A stretch of 64,000 bases of DNA from Clostridia bacterium (GCA_029239935.1 JARBTY010000002.1:1-64000); one strand, 5' to 3'. Positions 36,224-45,176 are shown, numbered from the stretch's first letter. Notes: a model not told the origin generated them from the letters alone. Program-made: numbers and translations.

Positions 36224-36859
36224 ATGTTGTCGCCAGTTGATATACAAAATAAAGTGTTTAAGAAAAATAAAATAGGTGGCTATAGTGTAGAAGATGTTAA
36301 TGAGTTTCTAGAAGAGGTTATGAAGTCCTATCAGGAACTGACTAATGAAAATTATGCGCTTAAGGACAAGACGAATGTTCTTAATGAAAGTATACAGTAT
36401 TACAGAACAATGGAGAGTACTATCCAAAATGTCTTGGTTTTAGCAGATAAAACGGCACAGGATACTAAGAGTGCAGCTTATGAAAAAGCCGAGCAAATCA
36501 AAAAAGAAGCAGAACAAAGAGCCGAAAAGGTCATGTGTTCTGCAGAGGATCGGGTAAGCAGGATTTTAGAAAAAGGTCGTCAGGAAGCTTTTGAACTTAC
36601 ACAAAAGATTGAAGAAATTAAGAGGCAGTATATGAGCTATAAGGCTCAGGTTAAGCAAATACTGCATGCACAGATGGAAATTCTAGAAGGAAGTGAAGAT
36701 AAATCTGTTGTGAAGCAAGGAGATTTAATTAAGGAGTTAGCTTCTATAGATGAAGAAGACAAACAAAGTCTCAAGGAATTTTTTCCGATAGATGAAGAAG
36801 ATGAGGGGAAATTTTATACTAAAGAATATATGCCTATAGCAGATGAGGAATTAGCATGA
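36224..36859 (+). CDS. divIVA: DivIVA-domain cell division/polarity protein
   Basis: A coiled-coil protein that recognises negatively curved membrane at poles and septa. The 211-residue product has the DivIVA N-terminal motif MLSPVDIQNKVFKKNKIGGYSVEDVNEFLEEV, coiled coil over about residues 30-150, and an acidic C-terminal tail. ATG 36224 follows AGGGGGTG; the GTG at 36221 is too close. Its stop overlaps the aroB start (ATGA), an unusual coupling of division and aromatic amino-acid genes. Confidence 0.95.
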   Translation: MLSPVDIQNKVFKKNKIGGYSVEDVNEFLEEVMKSYQELTNENYALKDKTNVLNESIQYYRTMESTIQNVLVLADKTAQDTKSAAYEKAEQIKKEAEQRAEKVMCSAEDRVSRILEKGRQEAFELTQKIEEIKRQYMSYKAQVKQILHAQMEILEGSEDKSVVKQGDLIKELASIDEEDKQSLKEFFPIDEEDEGKFYTKEYMPIADEELA

Positions 36860-37938
36860 AAATTTTGCAAAAAACAGTTATCAGACCCTATGATATTGTA
36901 TTAAATAGTAGTTTTGAAGGACTTAAAGAGCAGATTTTAACTGTTAATACGCCAAGCAGTATTTGTATTATAACAGATAGTCACATTGCACCTCTTTATC
37001 TGGAGCAGATAAAAGCTATTGCAGATCAGATAGCACCCACCTATGCCCATGTATTTGAAGCTGGAGAAGAGTCAAAAAACATCACTACTGTGACAGCGAT
37101 TTACGATACTCTTCTTGCGCATAATATGGATAGAAGCAGTCTTATTATAGCATTAGGCGGCGGGGTTACCGGAGACATAGCGGGTTTTGTTGCAGCCACC
37201 TATATGAGAGGGGTTCCCTTTGTACAGCTGCCTATGACGATTGTCGCTCAAAATGACAGCAGCATAGGCGGGAAGGTCGGAATAGATTACCTGAATCATA
37301 AAAATATGGTAGGTGCTTTTAATAACCCAAGTTTAGTATATATCAATACCACGGTTTTAAAGACTTTACCTCAAAGAGAACTTGTTGGGGGATTAGCTGA
37401 AGTGATTAAACATGGGGTGATAGAAGACATAGAGCTGTTTCGCTATTTAATGTCCCATAGAAAGCAAATTTTAGAACTAGATGACGCTGCTATTTTAGAA
37501 ATGACATATAAGTCTTGTAAAGTCAAATGTGATATAGTAGAGCAAGATCCTAAAGAAAAAGGCATTAGAAAAATACTGAATTTTGGACATACAATAGGCC
37601 ATGCTATAGAAACACTCAGCCAATTTAAATACAACCATGGGGAATGTGTGGCCTATGGTATGTGCGGTGCAGCATTTATCAGTTATAAAAGGCAGCTACT
37701 CACTTTAGAGCGCGTGAATGAGATTGTAACACTATGCCGTTCATTTGGCTTATTAAAGCCACTAGGAGACTACAGGGCTCAGGATATATGGCAACATATG
37801 GCGTATGATAAAAAGAAAGCTCATGGTAAAATAGCATTTATACTGCTAAAGGCTGTAGGCACAACATCGATTGTAACAGATATAAGTGAAGATGAAGTTG
37901 CACAAGCAATAACCTTTATAAAAGAAACGTGCCTTTAA
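36856..37938 (+). CDS. aroB: 3-dehydroquinate synthase
   Basis: Second enzyme of the shikimate pathway: cyclises DAHP to 3-dehydroquinate using NAD+ and zinc. The 360-residue protein has ALGGGVTGDIAGFVAATYMRGVPFVQLPMTIVAQNDSSIGGKVGIDY, ELVGGLAEVIKHGVI, LNFGHTIGHAIE and the metal ligand motif YNHGECVAYGM. It is translationally coupled to divIVA. No other shikimate gene adjoins it; aroH is at 56264. Confidence 0.97.
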   Translation: MKILQKTVIRPYDIVLNSSFEGLKEQILTVNTPSSICIITDSHIAPLYLEQIKAIADQIAPTYAHVFEAGEESKNITTVTAIYDTLLAHNMDRSSLIIALGGGVTGDIAGFVAATYMRGVPFVQLPMTIVAQNDSSIGGKVGIDYLNHKNMVGAFNNPSLVYINTTVLKTLPQRELVGGLAEVIKHGVIEDIELFRYLMSHRKQILELDDAAILEMTYKSCKVKCDIVEQDPKEKGIRKILNFGHTIGHAIETLSQFKYNHGECVAYGMCGAAFISYKRQLLTLERVNEIVTLCRSFGLLKPLGDYRAQDIWQHMAYDKKKAHGKIAFILLKAVGTTSIVTDISEDEVAQAITFIKETCL

Positions 37939-37949
37939 GCACGTTTTTT
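37925..37949 (+). terminator. Terminator at the aroB end
   Basis: An 8-bp stem (37925-37932 with 37939-37946) and a six-base loop that contains the stop codon end in TTTTTT. Confidence 0.88.
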
Positions 37950-37983
37950 CTAAGTTAATTCACCGGATAAAGGAGATTATAAA

Positions 37984-38481
37984 ATGACGATTATAACACT
38001 GATAATAATAGGCTGTCTTGTGGCAGCAGATCAGATTTCTAAAATATGGGCGGTTAATACGCTAGGAGGTGGGCAAGATATTTTAGTATGGGAAAATGTA
38101 TTTCATTTAACCTATATACAAAATAGAGGTGCTGCTTTCGGCATGCTGCAAGGCAAACAATGGCTACTCATTCCTGTCACTATTTTAGTACTTATTGGCA
38201 TGATAGTCTATTTTAAAAAAGTACCATCTACAAAGGCAGGGACTTGGGCTAAGATATCTTTAGTTTTAATTATAAGTGGAGCGATTGGAAATCTTATAGA
38301 TAGAATTCTCTTAAGTTATGTAAGAGATTTTTTATATTTTAGATTAATAGATTTTCCAGTTTTTAATATTGCAGATACTTTTGTTGTTATAGGTGTGGGT
38401 ATTTTGCTGTTGGTCATATTATTTGGAGATATTGAAAAGACAGATGGGTCAAAGGAAAAAAATCATGGAAGAATTGATTAA
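37984..38481 (+). CDS. lspA: Lipoprotein signal peptidase (SPase II)
   Basis: Aspartic membrane protease that cleaves lipoprotein signal peptides before the lipidated cysteine. The 165-residue protein has four transmembrane segments and the family blocks AADQISKIWAV, YIQNRGAAFGM, ISGAIGNLIDRI and FPVFNIADTFVVIGVGIL, with the catalytic aspartates in NLIDR and NIADT. ATG 37984 follows AAAGGAG. It overlaps rluD by 17 bases. Confidence 0.97.
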   Translation: MTIITLIIIGCLVAADQISKIWAVNTLGGGQDILVWENVFHLTYIQNRGAAFGMLQGKQWLLIPVTILVLIGMIVYFKKVPSTKAGTWAKISLVLIISGAIGNLIDRILLSYVRDFLYFRLIDFPVFNIADTFVVIGVGILLLVILFGDIEKTDGSKEKNHGRID

Positions 38482-39379
38482 TATTACGGTTTTAGATAAA
38501 GAAGGAGTAAGACTGGATAAGTATCTTTCAGAAGAACTCGATGACTATACGAGGTCTTTTTTACAAAAACAAATTGATCATAATCATGTAACGGTCAATG
38601 GGGAAAATGTTACAAATAAATATAAAGTTAAAAAGAATGATACTATTATAGTTAAAATTCCAGATCCAGTGGAAGTTGATATTTGTGCAGAACCTATTCC
38701 GATAGATATTGTTTATGAGGACCAAGATATCATTATCGTTAATAAAACTCAAGACATGGTGGTTCACCCTGCACCAGGCAATTACACAGGAACTTTAGTT
38801 AATGCGCTTTTATATCATTGTAAAGATAATTTGTCAGGTATTAATGGAGAAATTAGGCCAGGAATAGTCCACCGAATTGATAAAGATACTTCTGGACTTC
38901 TGATGGTTGCAAAAAATGATAAAGCCCATCTAAGGTTATCGACTCTTTTAAAAGAACATCATATCACAAGAAAGTATCACGCTATTGTATATGGTACTTT
39001 TAAAGAAATGGAGGGAGTTGTAGAAGCACCTATCAAAAGAGCCTTACAGGATCGAAAAAAGATGGCGGTAGTCAGTACCGGACGGTATGCAAAGACACAG
39101 TACAGGGTACTTGAGAGCTTCAAAAACTTCACTTATATTGAGCTGACACTGTTTACAGGGCGTACGCACCAAATCCGTGTGCATATGAAACATATAGGTC
39201 ATCCACTTCTAGGGGATCCTTTGTATGGTCCGCAAAAAACCACTTTTGGATTAGATAAGCAGATGCTTCATGCAAAGACACTGGGGTTTATGCACCCAAG
39301 CACAGATCAGTATGTAGAATTTAATAGTGATCTTCCGCAGTATTTTGCAGCAGTTATTGACAAGTTAAGAAAAATGTGA
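38465..39379 (+). CDS. rluD: Pseudouridine synthase RluD family
   Basis: Forms pseudouridine in RNA, by family most likely in 23S rRNA. The 304-residue protein has an N-terminal S4 domain (VRLDKYLSEELDDYTRSFLQKQIDHNHVTVNG) and the catalytic HRIDKDTSGLL, with Asp139. RTHQIRVHMKHIGHPLLGDPLYG is typical. ATG 38465 inside the lspA end is chosen because AAAGGA precedes it; a longer in-frame reading is just lspA in another frame. lspA-rluD-pyrR is the conserved order. The exact RluA-class target is not determined. Confidence 0.95.
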   Translation: MEELINITVLDKEGVRLDKYLSEELDDYTRSFLQKQIDHNHVTVNGENVTNKYKVKKNDTIIVKIPDPVEVDICAEPIPIDIVYEDQDIIIVNKTQDMVVHPAPGNYTGTLVNALLYHCKDNLSGINGEIRPGIVHRIDKDTSGLLMVAKNDKAHLRLSTLLKEHHITRKYHAIVYGTFKEMEGVVEAPIKRALQDRKKMAVVSTGRYAKTQYRVLESFKNFTYIELTLFTGRTHQIRVHMKHIGHPLLGDPLYGPQKTTFGLDKQMLHAKTLGFMHPSTDQYVEFNSDLPQYFAAVIDKLRKM

Positions 39380-39385
39380 GAGAAT
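39357..39385 (+). promoter_or_regulatory. Candidate promoter for the pyrR attenuator transcript
   Basis: A perfect TTGACA (39357-39362) lies 17 bases before GAGAAT (39380-39385, four of six). The predicted start is just ahead of the PyrR-binding hairpin. It overlaps the rluD stop. Confidence 0.45.
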
Positions 39386-39398
39386 AAATCGAATTTGA

Positions 39399-39516
39399 AT
39401 CCTTTAATGTAGTCCGAGAGGCTAGCAAGGATGTACAATACGAAAGTAATAGCATGGTGAAATATGCATATTGTATATCTGAAAGGCTTCTTAGTATAGA
39501 TAAGAAGTCTTTTTTT
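39399..39516 (+). promoter_or_regulatory. PyrR-dependent transcription attenuator
   Basis: The anti-antiterminator (39399-39432) carries the PyrR recognition loop AGTCCGAGAGGCT, closed by ATCCTT/AAGGAT. The antiterminator pairs 39429-39440 with 39469-39480 (12 bp, two G-U pairs). It shares GGAT with the first hairpin and abuts the terminator. With UMP, PyrR should hold the first hairpin, allowing the terminator to form and shutting down pyrR and the uracil permease. Confidence 0.92.
39484..39516 (+). terminator. Regulated terminator of the pyrR leader
   Basis: A 10-bp stem (39484-39493 with 39501-39510, one G-T pair) and a seven-base loop end in a run of seven T. Confidence 0.9.
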
Positions 39517-39554
39517 ATGCGACATAATATTTAAATGAGAGCGGAGGTGTTTAA

Positions 39555-40094
39555 GTGGAGGAACAAAAGATACTACTAGATGAAGCAGCGATGAACAGAG
39601 CCTTAACAAGAATAGCCCATGAAATTATTGAAGCAAATAAAGGGGCTAAAGATATTGTGCTTGTAGGTATTGAAACAAGGGGAGTTCCACTAGCGGAAAT
39701 ATTAGCGGAAAAAATCAAACTTATTGAAAATACTGAGGTGCCTGTTGAAAAAATAAATATTACTTTTTATCGGGATGATTTAGAAAAGAAATTTTCTCAG
39801 CCTTTAACCAGTGAAAGTGTTATTCACTCCGATATTAACGGCAAAACTGTAGTGCTTGTAGACGATGTTATTTATACTGGAAGAACAGTAAGAGCAGCAA
39901 TGGATGCCCTGATGGATATAGGGAGACCAAGTCTTATTAAGCTAGCTACGCTGATAGACAGAGGACATAGAGAACTACCTATTAGATCAGATTTTGTAGG
40001 GAAAAATATTCCTACCTCAAAAAAAGAGATTGTACATGTTCATATTAAAGAAGTAGATGGAGATAATATAGTTCTGTTAGAAATGAAAAATTAA
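39555..40094 (+). CDS. pyrR: Pyrimidine operon attenuator PyrR / uracil phosphoribosyltransferase
   Basis: UMP-responsive RNA-binding regulator with residual uracil phosphoribosyltransferase activity. The 179-residue protein has [19 protein letters not shown] and the PRPP-binding loop [21 protein letters not shown]. The start is GTG 39555 after GGAGGTG. Its own leader holds the PyrR site, so it is autoregulated. Only the uracil permease follows; the de novo pyr genes are not in this window. Confidence 0.97.
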   Translation: MEEQKILLDEAAMNRALTRIAHEIIEANKGAKDIVLVGIETRGVPLAEILAEKIKLIENTEVPVEKINITFYRDDLEKKFSQPLTSESVIHSDINGKTVVLVDDVIYTGRTVRAAMDALMDIGRPSLIKLATLIDRGHRELPIRSDFVGKNIPTSKKEIVHVHIKEVDGDNIVLLEMKN

Positions 40095-40122
40095 CATAAA
40101 ATTAACTAAAGGAGAAATGAAT

Positions 40123-41445
40123 ATGGAAAAGATTGGATTGAGTAAAAAACTAATACTTGGATTACAACATGTACTAGCAATGTTTGGAGCAACAGTACTT
40201 GTGCCTATTTTAACAGGCTTAGATCCGGGAATAGCTTTACTTTGTGCGGGGTTAGGCACATTGGTCTTTCATGGTGTTACAAAGGGTATTGTTCCTGTGT
40301 TTTTGGGATCCAGCTTTGCATTTATTACAGCTATTGCGATTACGCTAGGTACTTATGGTATCGGGGCTGTAAAAGGCGGTATTATTGCAACAGGGCTCGT
40401 TTATGTGATAATGGCAGGTGTTATTAAACTGGTAGGTGTTGAAAGAGTGAAGTCGTTTTTCCCACCTATTGTTGTAGGGCCTATTATTATGGTTATTGGT
40501 CTGAGACTGAGCCCAGTGGCAATTAATATGATAGGCTATGCACCTATTGTAGAGCAAAATCCAGATGCTGGCAAAATGGCTGACTTGTTAATGAGTAATG
40601 GATTTGAAGTAGATCCTTCGGTATTTAATAAGGTGAGCGGCATATTTAATATCCCAGTAAAAGGCTTAATTGTTGCAGGAATTGTTATTATTACAATGAT
40701 TGTTGTTTCTATATTTGCAAAAGGTTTTTTCAAAATGGTTCCTATTCTTATTTCAGTGGTAGTAGGATATATAGCAGCACTTATGCTAGGCATGGTAGAT
40801 ACAGCAACTATTGCTAGTGCACCATGGTTTGGATTTTCACAAAAGGGTACTGAACATCTTTTTGCTTTACCGTCATTTAGCTGGGAAGCAGTGATTGCTA
40901 TTGCTCCTATCGCATTGGTGGTATTTATTGAGCATATAGGGGATATTACAACCAACGGAGCCGTAGTTGGCAAAAATTTCTTTGATAATCCAGGAGTACA
41001 TAGGACATTGCTTGGAGATGGTTTGGCAACAATGTTAGCGGGACTTTTGGGAGGACCTGCTAACACGACATATGGGGAAAATACAGGTGTGCTGGCAGTT
41101 ACAAAGGTATATGATCCTAATGTTATCCGTATTGCGGCAGTCTTTGCAGTTGTACTGAGTTTATTTGGTAAGTTTACAGCAATGATTCAGACCATTCCTT
41201 CTCCTGTTATGGGCGGTATCAGTATCATATTGTTTGGAATGATTGCGAGCGTTGGGGTAAGGACCCTTGTAGATGCGCAGTTAGATTTCACTCACAGTAG
41301 AAATTTGATTATTGCAGCCATTATATTTGTAACAGGTATTAGTATTGATAATATTGCAGTTGCAGGAACTATTACCATATCAGGACTTGCTATTGCAGCA
41401 CTTATTGGCGTGGTGTTACACAAGATTCTGCCACAAGATATTTAG
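40123..41445 (+). CDS. uraA: Uracil permease (NCS2 family)
   Basis: Membrane transporter for uracil with a UraA/PyrP fold. The 440-residue protein has about 14 hydrophobic segments and begins LILGLQHVLAMFGATVLVPILTGLDPGIALLCAGLGTL. Family blocks include FLGSSFAFI, VVFIEHIGDITTNGAVVGKNF, GDGLATMLAGLLGGPANTTYGENTGVLAVT and PSPVMGGISIILFGMIASVGVRTLV. ATG 40123 is preferred over 40117, as AAAGGAG then lies eight bases upstream. It is cotranscribed with pyrR and followed by a terminator. Confidence 0.95.
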   Translation: MEKIGLSKKLILGLQHVLAMFGATVLVPILTGLDPGIALLCAGLGTLVFHGVTKGIVPVFLGSSFAFITAIAITLGTYGIGAVKGGIIATGLVYVIMAGVIKLVGVERVKSFFPPIVVGPIIMVIGLRLSPVAINMIGYAPIVEQNPDAGKMADLLMSNGFEVDPSVFNKVSGIFNIPVKGLIVAGIVIITMIVVSIFAKGFFKMVPILISVVVGYIAALMLGMVDTATIASAPWFGFSQKGTEHLFALPSFSWEAVIAIAPIALVVFIEHIGDITTNGAVVGKNFFDNPGVHRTLLGDGLATMLAGLLGGPANTTYGENTGVLAVTKVYDPNVIRIAAVFAVVLSLFGKFTAMIQTIPSPVMGGISIILFGMIASVGVRTLVDAQLDFTHSRNLIIAAIIFVTGISIDNIAVAGTITISGLAIAALIGVVLHKILPQDI

Positions 41446-41456
41446 TTATAAAAGAG

Positions 41457-41486
41457 ACACTTATTCTAAGGGATAAGTGTTTTTTT
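41457..41486 (+). terminator. Terminator after the uracil permease
   Basis: An 8-bp stem ACACTTAT/ATAAGTGT (41457-41464 with 41473-41480) with an eight-base loop and a run of seven T. Confidence 0.88.
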
Positions 41487-41530
41487 ATTGTTTATAAATA
41501 GACGAAATAATGCATAAAAATGAAATTATA

Positions 41531-41559
41531 TAGACAGTAAAAGTCATTTTAGGTATAAT
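41531..41559 (+). promoter_or_regulatory. Sigma-A promoter for xerD
   Basis: TAGACA (41531-41536), a 17-base spacer and perfect TATAAT (41554-41559) lie 46 bases before the xerD ATG. Confidence 0.75.
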
Positions 41560-41605
41560 GGAATAAAATTTAAATAATATTACGCTGGATTAGAGGGGAT
41601 AAGCT

Positions 41606-42496
41606 ATGCAGGAATATATCACATTATTTTTATATTATTTAAAAGACGTTAAGTTAGCTTCTGATAATACAATACAGTCTTATGAACGTGATTTGAGATA
41701 TTTTCTTATATATCTTGAAGACATTCAGATAAAAGATGCCAAACAATTAACAGACAAGCACATTAAAGTGTATCTGGAGTTTATGAATAATGAGCAAAAG
41801 TCAACGGCTACGATTTCTAGAACGTTGGCTTCTATTAGGGCACTATGCCAATACCTTATAAGAGAAGGCATTATTAGAGAAAATCCTGCCCGTCTTATTG
41901 CCCTTCCTAAAATTGATAAAAAGATCCCCCGAATTTTAACTGAAAGTCAAATTACACATTTATTAGAACAGCCCAATGTAAATGATATTAAAGGCATTAG
42001 GGACAGAGCTATGTTAGAGCTTATTTATGCAACGGGCATCAGAGTATCTGAACTTATAGGTCTTAAGATAACGGATATCAATTTACAGCAGGGGTACATT
42101 ATTTGTCGAGATTCTCAAAAAGAAAGAACAATTCCTATTGGTAAATCAGCTGTTACAGCACTCAACCAGTATCTGACGCAGGTAAGACATATTTTATTAA
42201 AGGATCATGTAGAGAATGCTCTATTTGTTAATTTCAATGGCCATCAGATGACAAGACAAGGTTTTTGGAAAATTTTAAAAAATTATGCAAAAGCCTTAAA
42301 TCTCTCAAGAGAAATTACACCTCATATGCTAAGGCATTCTTTTGCAGCTCACTTAGTACAAAATGGGGCAAATTTAAAATCTGTTCAGCAAATGCTAGGA
42401 CACTCAGATATTGCTACAACGCAAGTCTATATGCAGCTCAATAAAGAAACAGAAGAGTTAAAAGATATTTATAATAAATCACATCCAAGAGCCTAG
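41606..42496 (+). CDS. xerD: Site-specific tyrosine recombinase XerD
   Basis: Resolves chromosome dimers at dif together with XerC. The 296-residue length is that of XerC/D enzymes. It has an N-terminal SAM-like core-binding domain (ITLFLYYLKDVKLASDNTIQSYERDL) and a catalytic domain with ATGIRVSELIGLK (Arg), HMLRHSFAAHLVQNGA (His, Arg) and LGHSDIATTQVYMQ, with nucleophile Tyr275. ATG 41606 follows GAGGGGAT. Position ahead of deoB matches Bacillus xerD (ripX)-drm. No dif-like or mobile-element context is seen, so a housekeeping role is likely. Confidence 0.93.
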   Translation: MQEYITLFLYYLKDVKLASDNTIQSYERDLRYFLIYLEDIQIKDAKQLTDKHIKVYLEFMNNEQKSTATISRTLASIRALCQYLIREGIIRENPARLIALPKIDKKIPRILTESQITHLLEQPNVNDIKGIRDRAMLELIYATGIRVSELIGLKITDINLQQGYIICRDSQKERTIPIGKSAVTALNQYLTQVRHILLKDHVENALFVNFNGHQMTRQGFWKILKNYAKALNLSREITPHMLRHSFAAHLVQNGANLKSVQQMLGHSDIATTQVYMQLNKETEELKDIYNKSHPRA

Positions 42497-42503
42497 AAAA
42501 ATA

Positions 42504-42530
42504 CCAGAGTATAAAAACTCTGGATTTTTT
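42504..42530 (+). terminator. Terminator after xerD
   Basis: A 7-bp stem CCAGAGT/ACTCTGG with a six-base loop, followed by ATTTTTT. Confidence 0.85.
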
Positions 42531-42558
42531 GTATACTTATTATATAATAGGAGTATAC
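42531..42558. promoter_or_regulatory. Nested palindrome over a TATAAT box before deoB
   Basis: GTATACT (42531-42537) and AGTATAC (42552-42558) flank the perfect 12-base palindrome TATTATATAATA (42538-42549), which contains a TATAAT. Lying 24 bases before the deoB start, it could be an operator over the -10. No good -35 is visible. Confidence 0.4.
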
Positions 42559-42581
42559 AGCTAAATGAGGAAGGTGAAGAA

Positions 42582-43751
42582 ATGAAAAGAGTTATATGGA
42601 TAGTTTTAGATAGTGTTGGTATAGGTGAAATGCCCGATGCTGCAGATTATGGAGATTATGATGTTAATACACTTTCACATGTTTATGAAGCCTCTAAAGG
42701 ATTAGATATAGAGAACTTAATTGAACTTGGACTAGGACACATTGACGGGATAGAAGTTATTCCAAAAGATCAAAAACCCAAAGGTTCATTTGCTAGACTT
42801 GCGGAATTATCCAAAGGAAAAGACACGACAACAGGTCATTGGGAGATGGTAGGGATTCACACGGCAGTGCCTTTTCCAACCTATCCGGATGGTTTTCCAA
42901 AAGAGATTATAGAAGCTTTTGAAACAGCATGCAATACCCGCGTCATAGGGAATTGTGTAGCATCTGGGACAGCCATTATTGAAGAGTTTGGCAAAGAACA
43001 TATGCAGACAGGGTATCCTATTATTTATACGTCAGCAGACAGTGTATTTCAGATAGCAGCCCATGAAACAGTCATACCGCTTGAAAAACTCTATAAAATG
43101 TGTGAAACAGCAAGAGAAATTTTAAGAGGACAACATGAGGTTTCAAGGGTTATAGCAAGACCGTTTATAGGGGAAGAGGGAAATTTTACAAGAACTCCCC
43201 ATAGAAGAGACTTTGCAGTGATGCCGCCATCACCTAACTTGTTAACGTATTGTGAAGCCCATCATATACCGGTTATTGCTGTAGGGAAGATAGAAGATAT
43301 TTTTGCAAAACAAGGCATAAGTACAGCCATTCATACCAAAAGCAATTTAGAGGGTATGAATGTAACGCTAGAATGTATGAAGAGGCATACCGAAGGGGTT
43401 ATATTTACGAATCTAGTAGATTTTGATATGAAGTGGGGTCATAGAAATGATTATTTAAGTTATGGAAAAGGACTTGAAGAATTTGATAATGAGTTACCAC
43501 GCATTCTGGAGGCCATGACATCAGAGGATATCTTAATGATTACAGCAGATCATGGGTGTGATCCAACAACTAAAGGAACAGATCATACCAGAGAATATGT
43601 ACCGCTCATTGTATATGGACAAACTATCAAAGGAAATAATAACTTAGGAACAAGAACTAGTTTTGCGGACATCGGCCAGACTATATGTGACTTATTTAAT
43701 CTGCCTAATCTGCCTATTGGAAACAGCTTTCTTAACGAAGTGCTCAAATAA
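42582..43751 (+). CDS. deoB: Phosphopentomutase
   Basis: Interconverts (deoxy)ribose 1-phosphate and 5-phosphate in nucleoside salvage. The 389-residue protein is an alkaline-phosphatase-superfamily metalloenzyme with VIWIVLDSVGIGEMPDAADYGD at the start. It also has GKDTTTGHWEMVG (catalytic Thr region), TNLVDFDMKWGHRND and MITADHGCDPTTKGTDHTREYVPL. ATG 42582 follows GAGGAAGGTG. Convergent pdp supplies the sugar 1-phosphates. Confidence 0.97.
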   Translation: MKRVIWIVLDSVGIGEMPDAADYGDYDVNTLSHVYEASKGLDIENLIELGLGHIDGIEVIPKDQKPKGSFARLAELSKGKDTTTGHWEMVGIHTAVPFPTYPDGFPKEIIEAFETACNTRVIGNCVASGTAIIEEFGKEHMQTGYPIIYTSADSVFQIAAHETVIPLEKLYKMCETAREILRGQHEVSRVIARPFIGEEGNFTRTPHRRDFAVMPPSPNLLTYCEAHHIPVIAVGKIEDIFAKQGISTAIHTKSNLEGMNVTLECMKRHTEGVIFTNLVDFDMKWGHRNDYLSYGKGLEEFDNELPRILEAMTSEDILMITADHGCDPTTKGTDHTREYVPLIVYGQTIKGNNNLGTRTSFADIGQTICDLFNLPNLPIGNSFLNEVLK

Positions 43752-43760
43752 ACAAAAATC

Positions 43761-43801
43761 GAGCAAAAGCCCAGAAATTTAATTTTTCTGGGCTTTTGCT
43801 C
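43761..43801. terminator. Bidirectional terminator between deoB and pdp
   Basis: A perfect 17-bp stem (43761-43777 with 43785-43801) with a seven-base loop. On the minus strand it is followed by GATTTTTG, so it is strongest for pdp. Confidence 0.85.
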
Positions 43802-43857
43802 TGTCAATCTCTAAGGAATAAACGGATATACAGATAAAATAGATAGGATAAAATTTA

Positions 43858-45159
43858 TTACTGTATAATTTGGTGAATGTATACCAATTCTTTAGGCTGG
43901 TTATCAGTCAGTGAAAAGGCTTGTGTAGCTGTGGCTTTTGCTTCAGTATACTCCTCTTTGTTGGTATGTAGTATACAAAGGGTATCCCCAGAGGATACTA
44001 TGTCTCCAACTTTTTTTACCATTGTGATGCCGGCCGCATAGTCAATAATATCTTCTTTGGTCATGCGCCCTGCCCCAAGGTACATAGCAGCCATACCAAT
44101 AGATTCTGCATTGATGGCGCCTACATATCCGAAGCGCGTCGCTTTAACTTCAATATGATATTTAGCTTGAGGGAGTTTTTCAGGGTGATCAATGAGGTCA
44201 GGATTACCTCCTTGTATACTGACAAATTCCTTGAATTTTTCAAAAGCTGCTCCAGATAGAAGAAGCTTTTGAAGTGCTTGATACGCGGTATCAAAATCTT
44301 CAAATACGTCCCCAAGTATCGCCATATGAGAAGCTATCGTTAAGGCAAGCGTCGTTTCATCTTGGGAGCCTCGGCCTTTTAAGATATCAATCACTTCGCG
44401 GACTTCGTTTGCATTACCGACCTCATGACCTAAAGGCTGGCTCATATCTGTAACGACTGCCACAGTTTTACGTCCTAAAGACTTTCCAATATCCACCATT
44501 GTTTGAGCCAGTTCAGCAGCTTCGAGGGTAGACTTCATAAAGGCTCCTGAGCCTACCTTTACATCTAGTACGATGCAATCTGCACCAGAAGCTATTTTTT
44601 TACTCATAATAGAAGCTGCAATAAGAGGGATACTATCAACTGTTCCTGTCACATCTCTCAGGGCATAAATCATTTTATCAGCAGGGGTGAGATTTGGGGA
44701 CTGACCAACAATAGCCATTTTATAGTGATTAACGTTTTGGATAAACTCTTCACTAGTTAGTTCGGTTCTAAAGCCTTCTATAGACTCCAGCTTATCAATA
44801 GTGCCTCCAGTATGACCAAGGCCCCTTCCGGACATTTTGGCCATAGGAATGCCTAAACTGCCGATGATGCCAATGATAGCTAACGAAAGCTTGTCGCCGA
44901 CACCGCCAGAACTATGTTTATCAACCTTGATACCTGATATTTTTGAAAGGTCTACTTGTTCGCCGGAATGGACATAAGACATGGTTAGATGGGCTATTTC
45001 CTCTTTATTCATCCCTTTAAAATAGACAGTCATCAGAAAAGATGACATTTGATAATCTGGGATTTCACCTTTGGTATATCCCTCTACAATATAATATATT
45101 TCATCTTTGTTTAAAGCTTCTCCACGCTTTTTTTTATTAATCAAATCAATCATTCTCAT
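43858..45159 (-). CDS. pdp: Pyrimidine-nucleoside phosphorylase
   Basis: Phosphorolyses uridine and (deoxy)thymidine to base and (deoxy)ribose 1-phosphate, the substrate of deoB. The 433-residue protein has MRMIDLINKKKRGEALNKDEI, the phosphate-binding KHSSGGVGDKLSLAI, SGRGLGHTGGTIDKLESI and LDVKVGSGAFMKS. The C-terminal alpha/beta domain covers about residues 340-433. ATG 45159 follows AAGGAGG on the minus strand. It is convergent with deoB. The pyrimidine-specific Pdp rather than TrpD or purine type is supported by these motifs. Confidence 0.96.
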   Translation of the reverse strand: MRMIDLINKKKRGEALNKDEIYYIVEGYTKGEIPDYQMSSFLMTVYFKGMNKEEIAHLTMSYVHSGEQVDLSKISGIKVDKHSSGGVGDKLSLAIIGIIGSLGIPMAKMSGRGLGHTGGTIDKLESIEGFRTELTSEEFIQNVNHYKMAIVGQSPNLTPADKMIYALRDVTGTVDSIPLIAASIMSKKIASGADCIVLDVKVGSGAFMKSTLEAAELAQTMVDIGKSLGRKTVAVVTDMSQPLGHEVGNANEVREVIDILKGRGSQDETTLALTIASHMAILGDVFEDFDTAYQALQKLLLSGAAFEKFKEFVSIQGGNPDLIDHPEKLPQAKYHIEVKATRFGYVGAINAESIGMAAMYLGAGRMTKEDIIDYAAGITMVKKVGDIVSSGDTLCILHTNKEEYTEAKATATQAFSLTDNQPKELVYIHQIIQ

Positions 45160-45176
45160 GGTATAACCTCCTTCAT

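Noticed and set aside
40536..41066. 176-codon open frame on the minus strand inside the uracil permease gene
   Set aside because: It is the mirror of a membrane-protein gene; no ribosome binding site, no recognisable family, and the plus-strand product is unmistakable.
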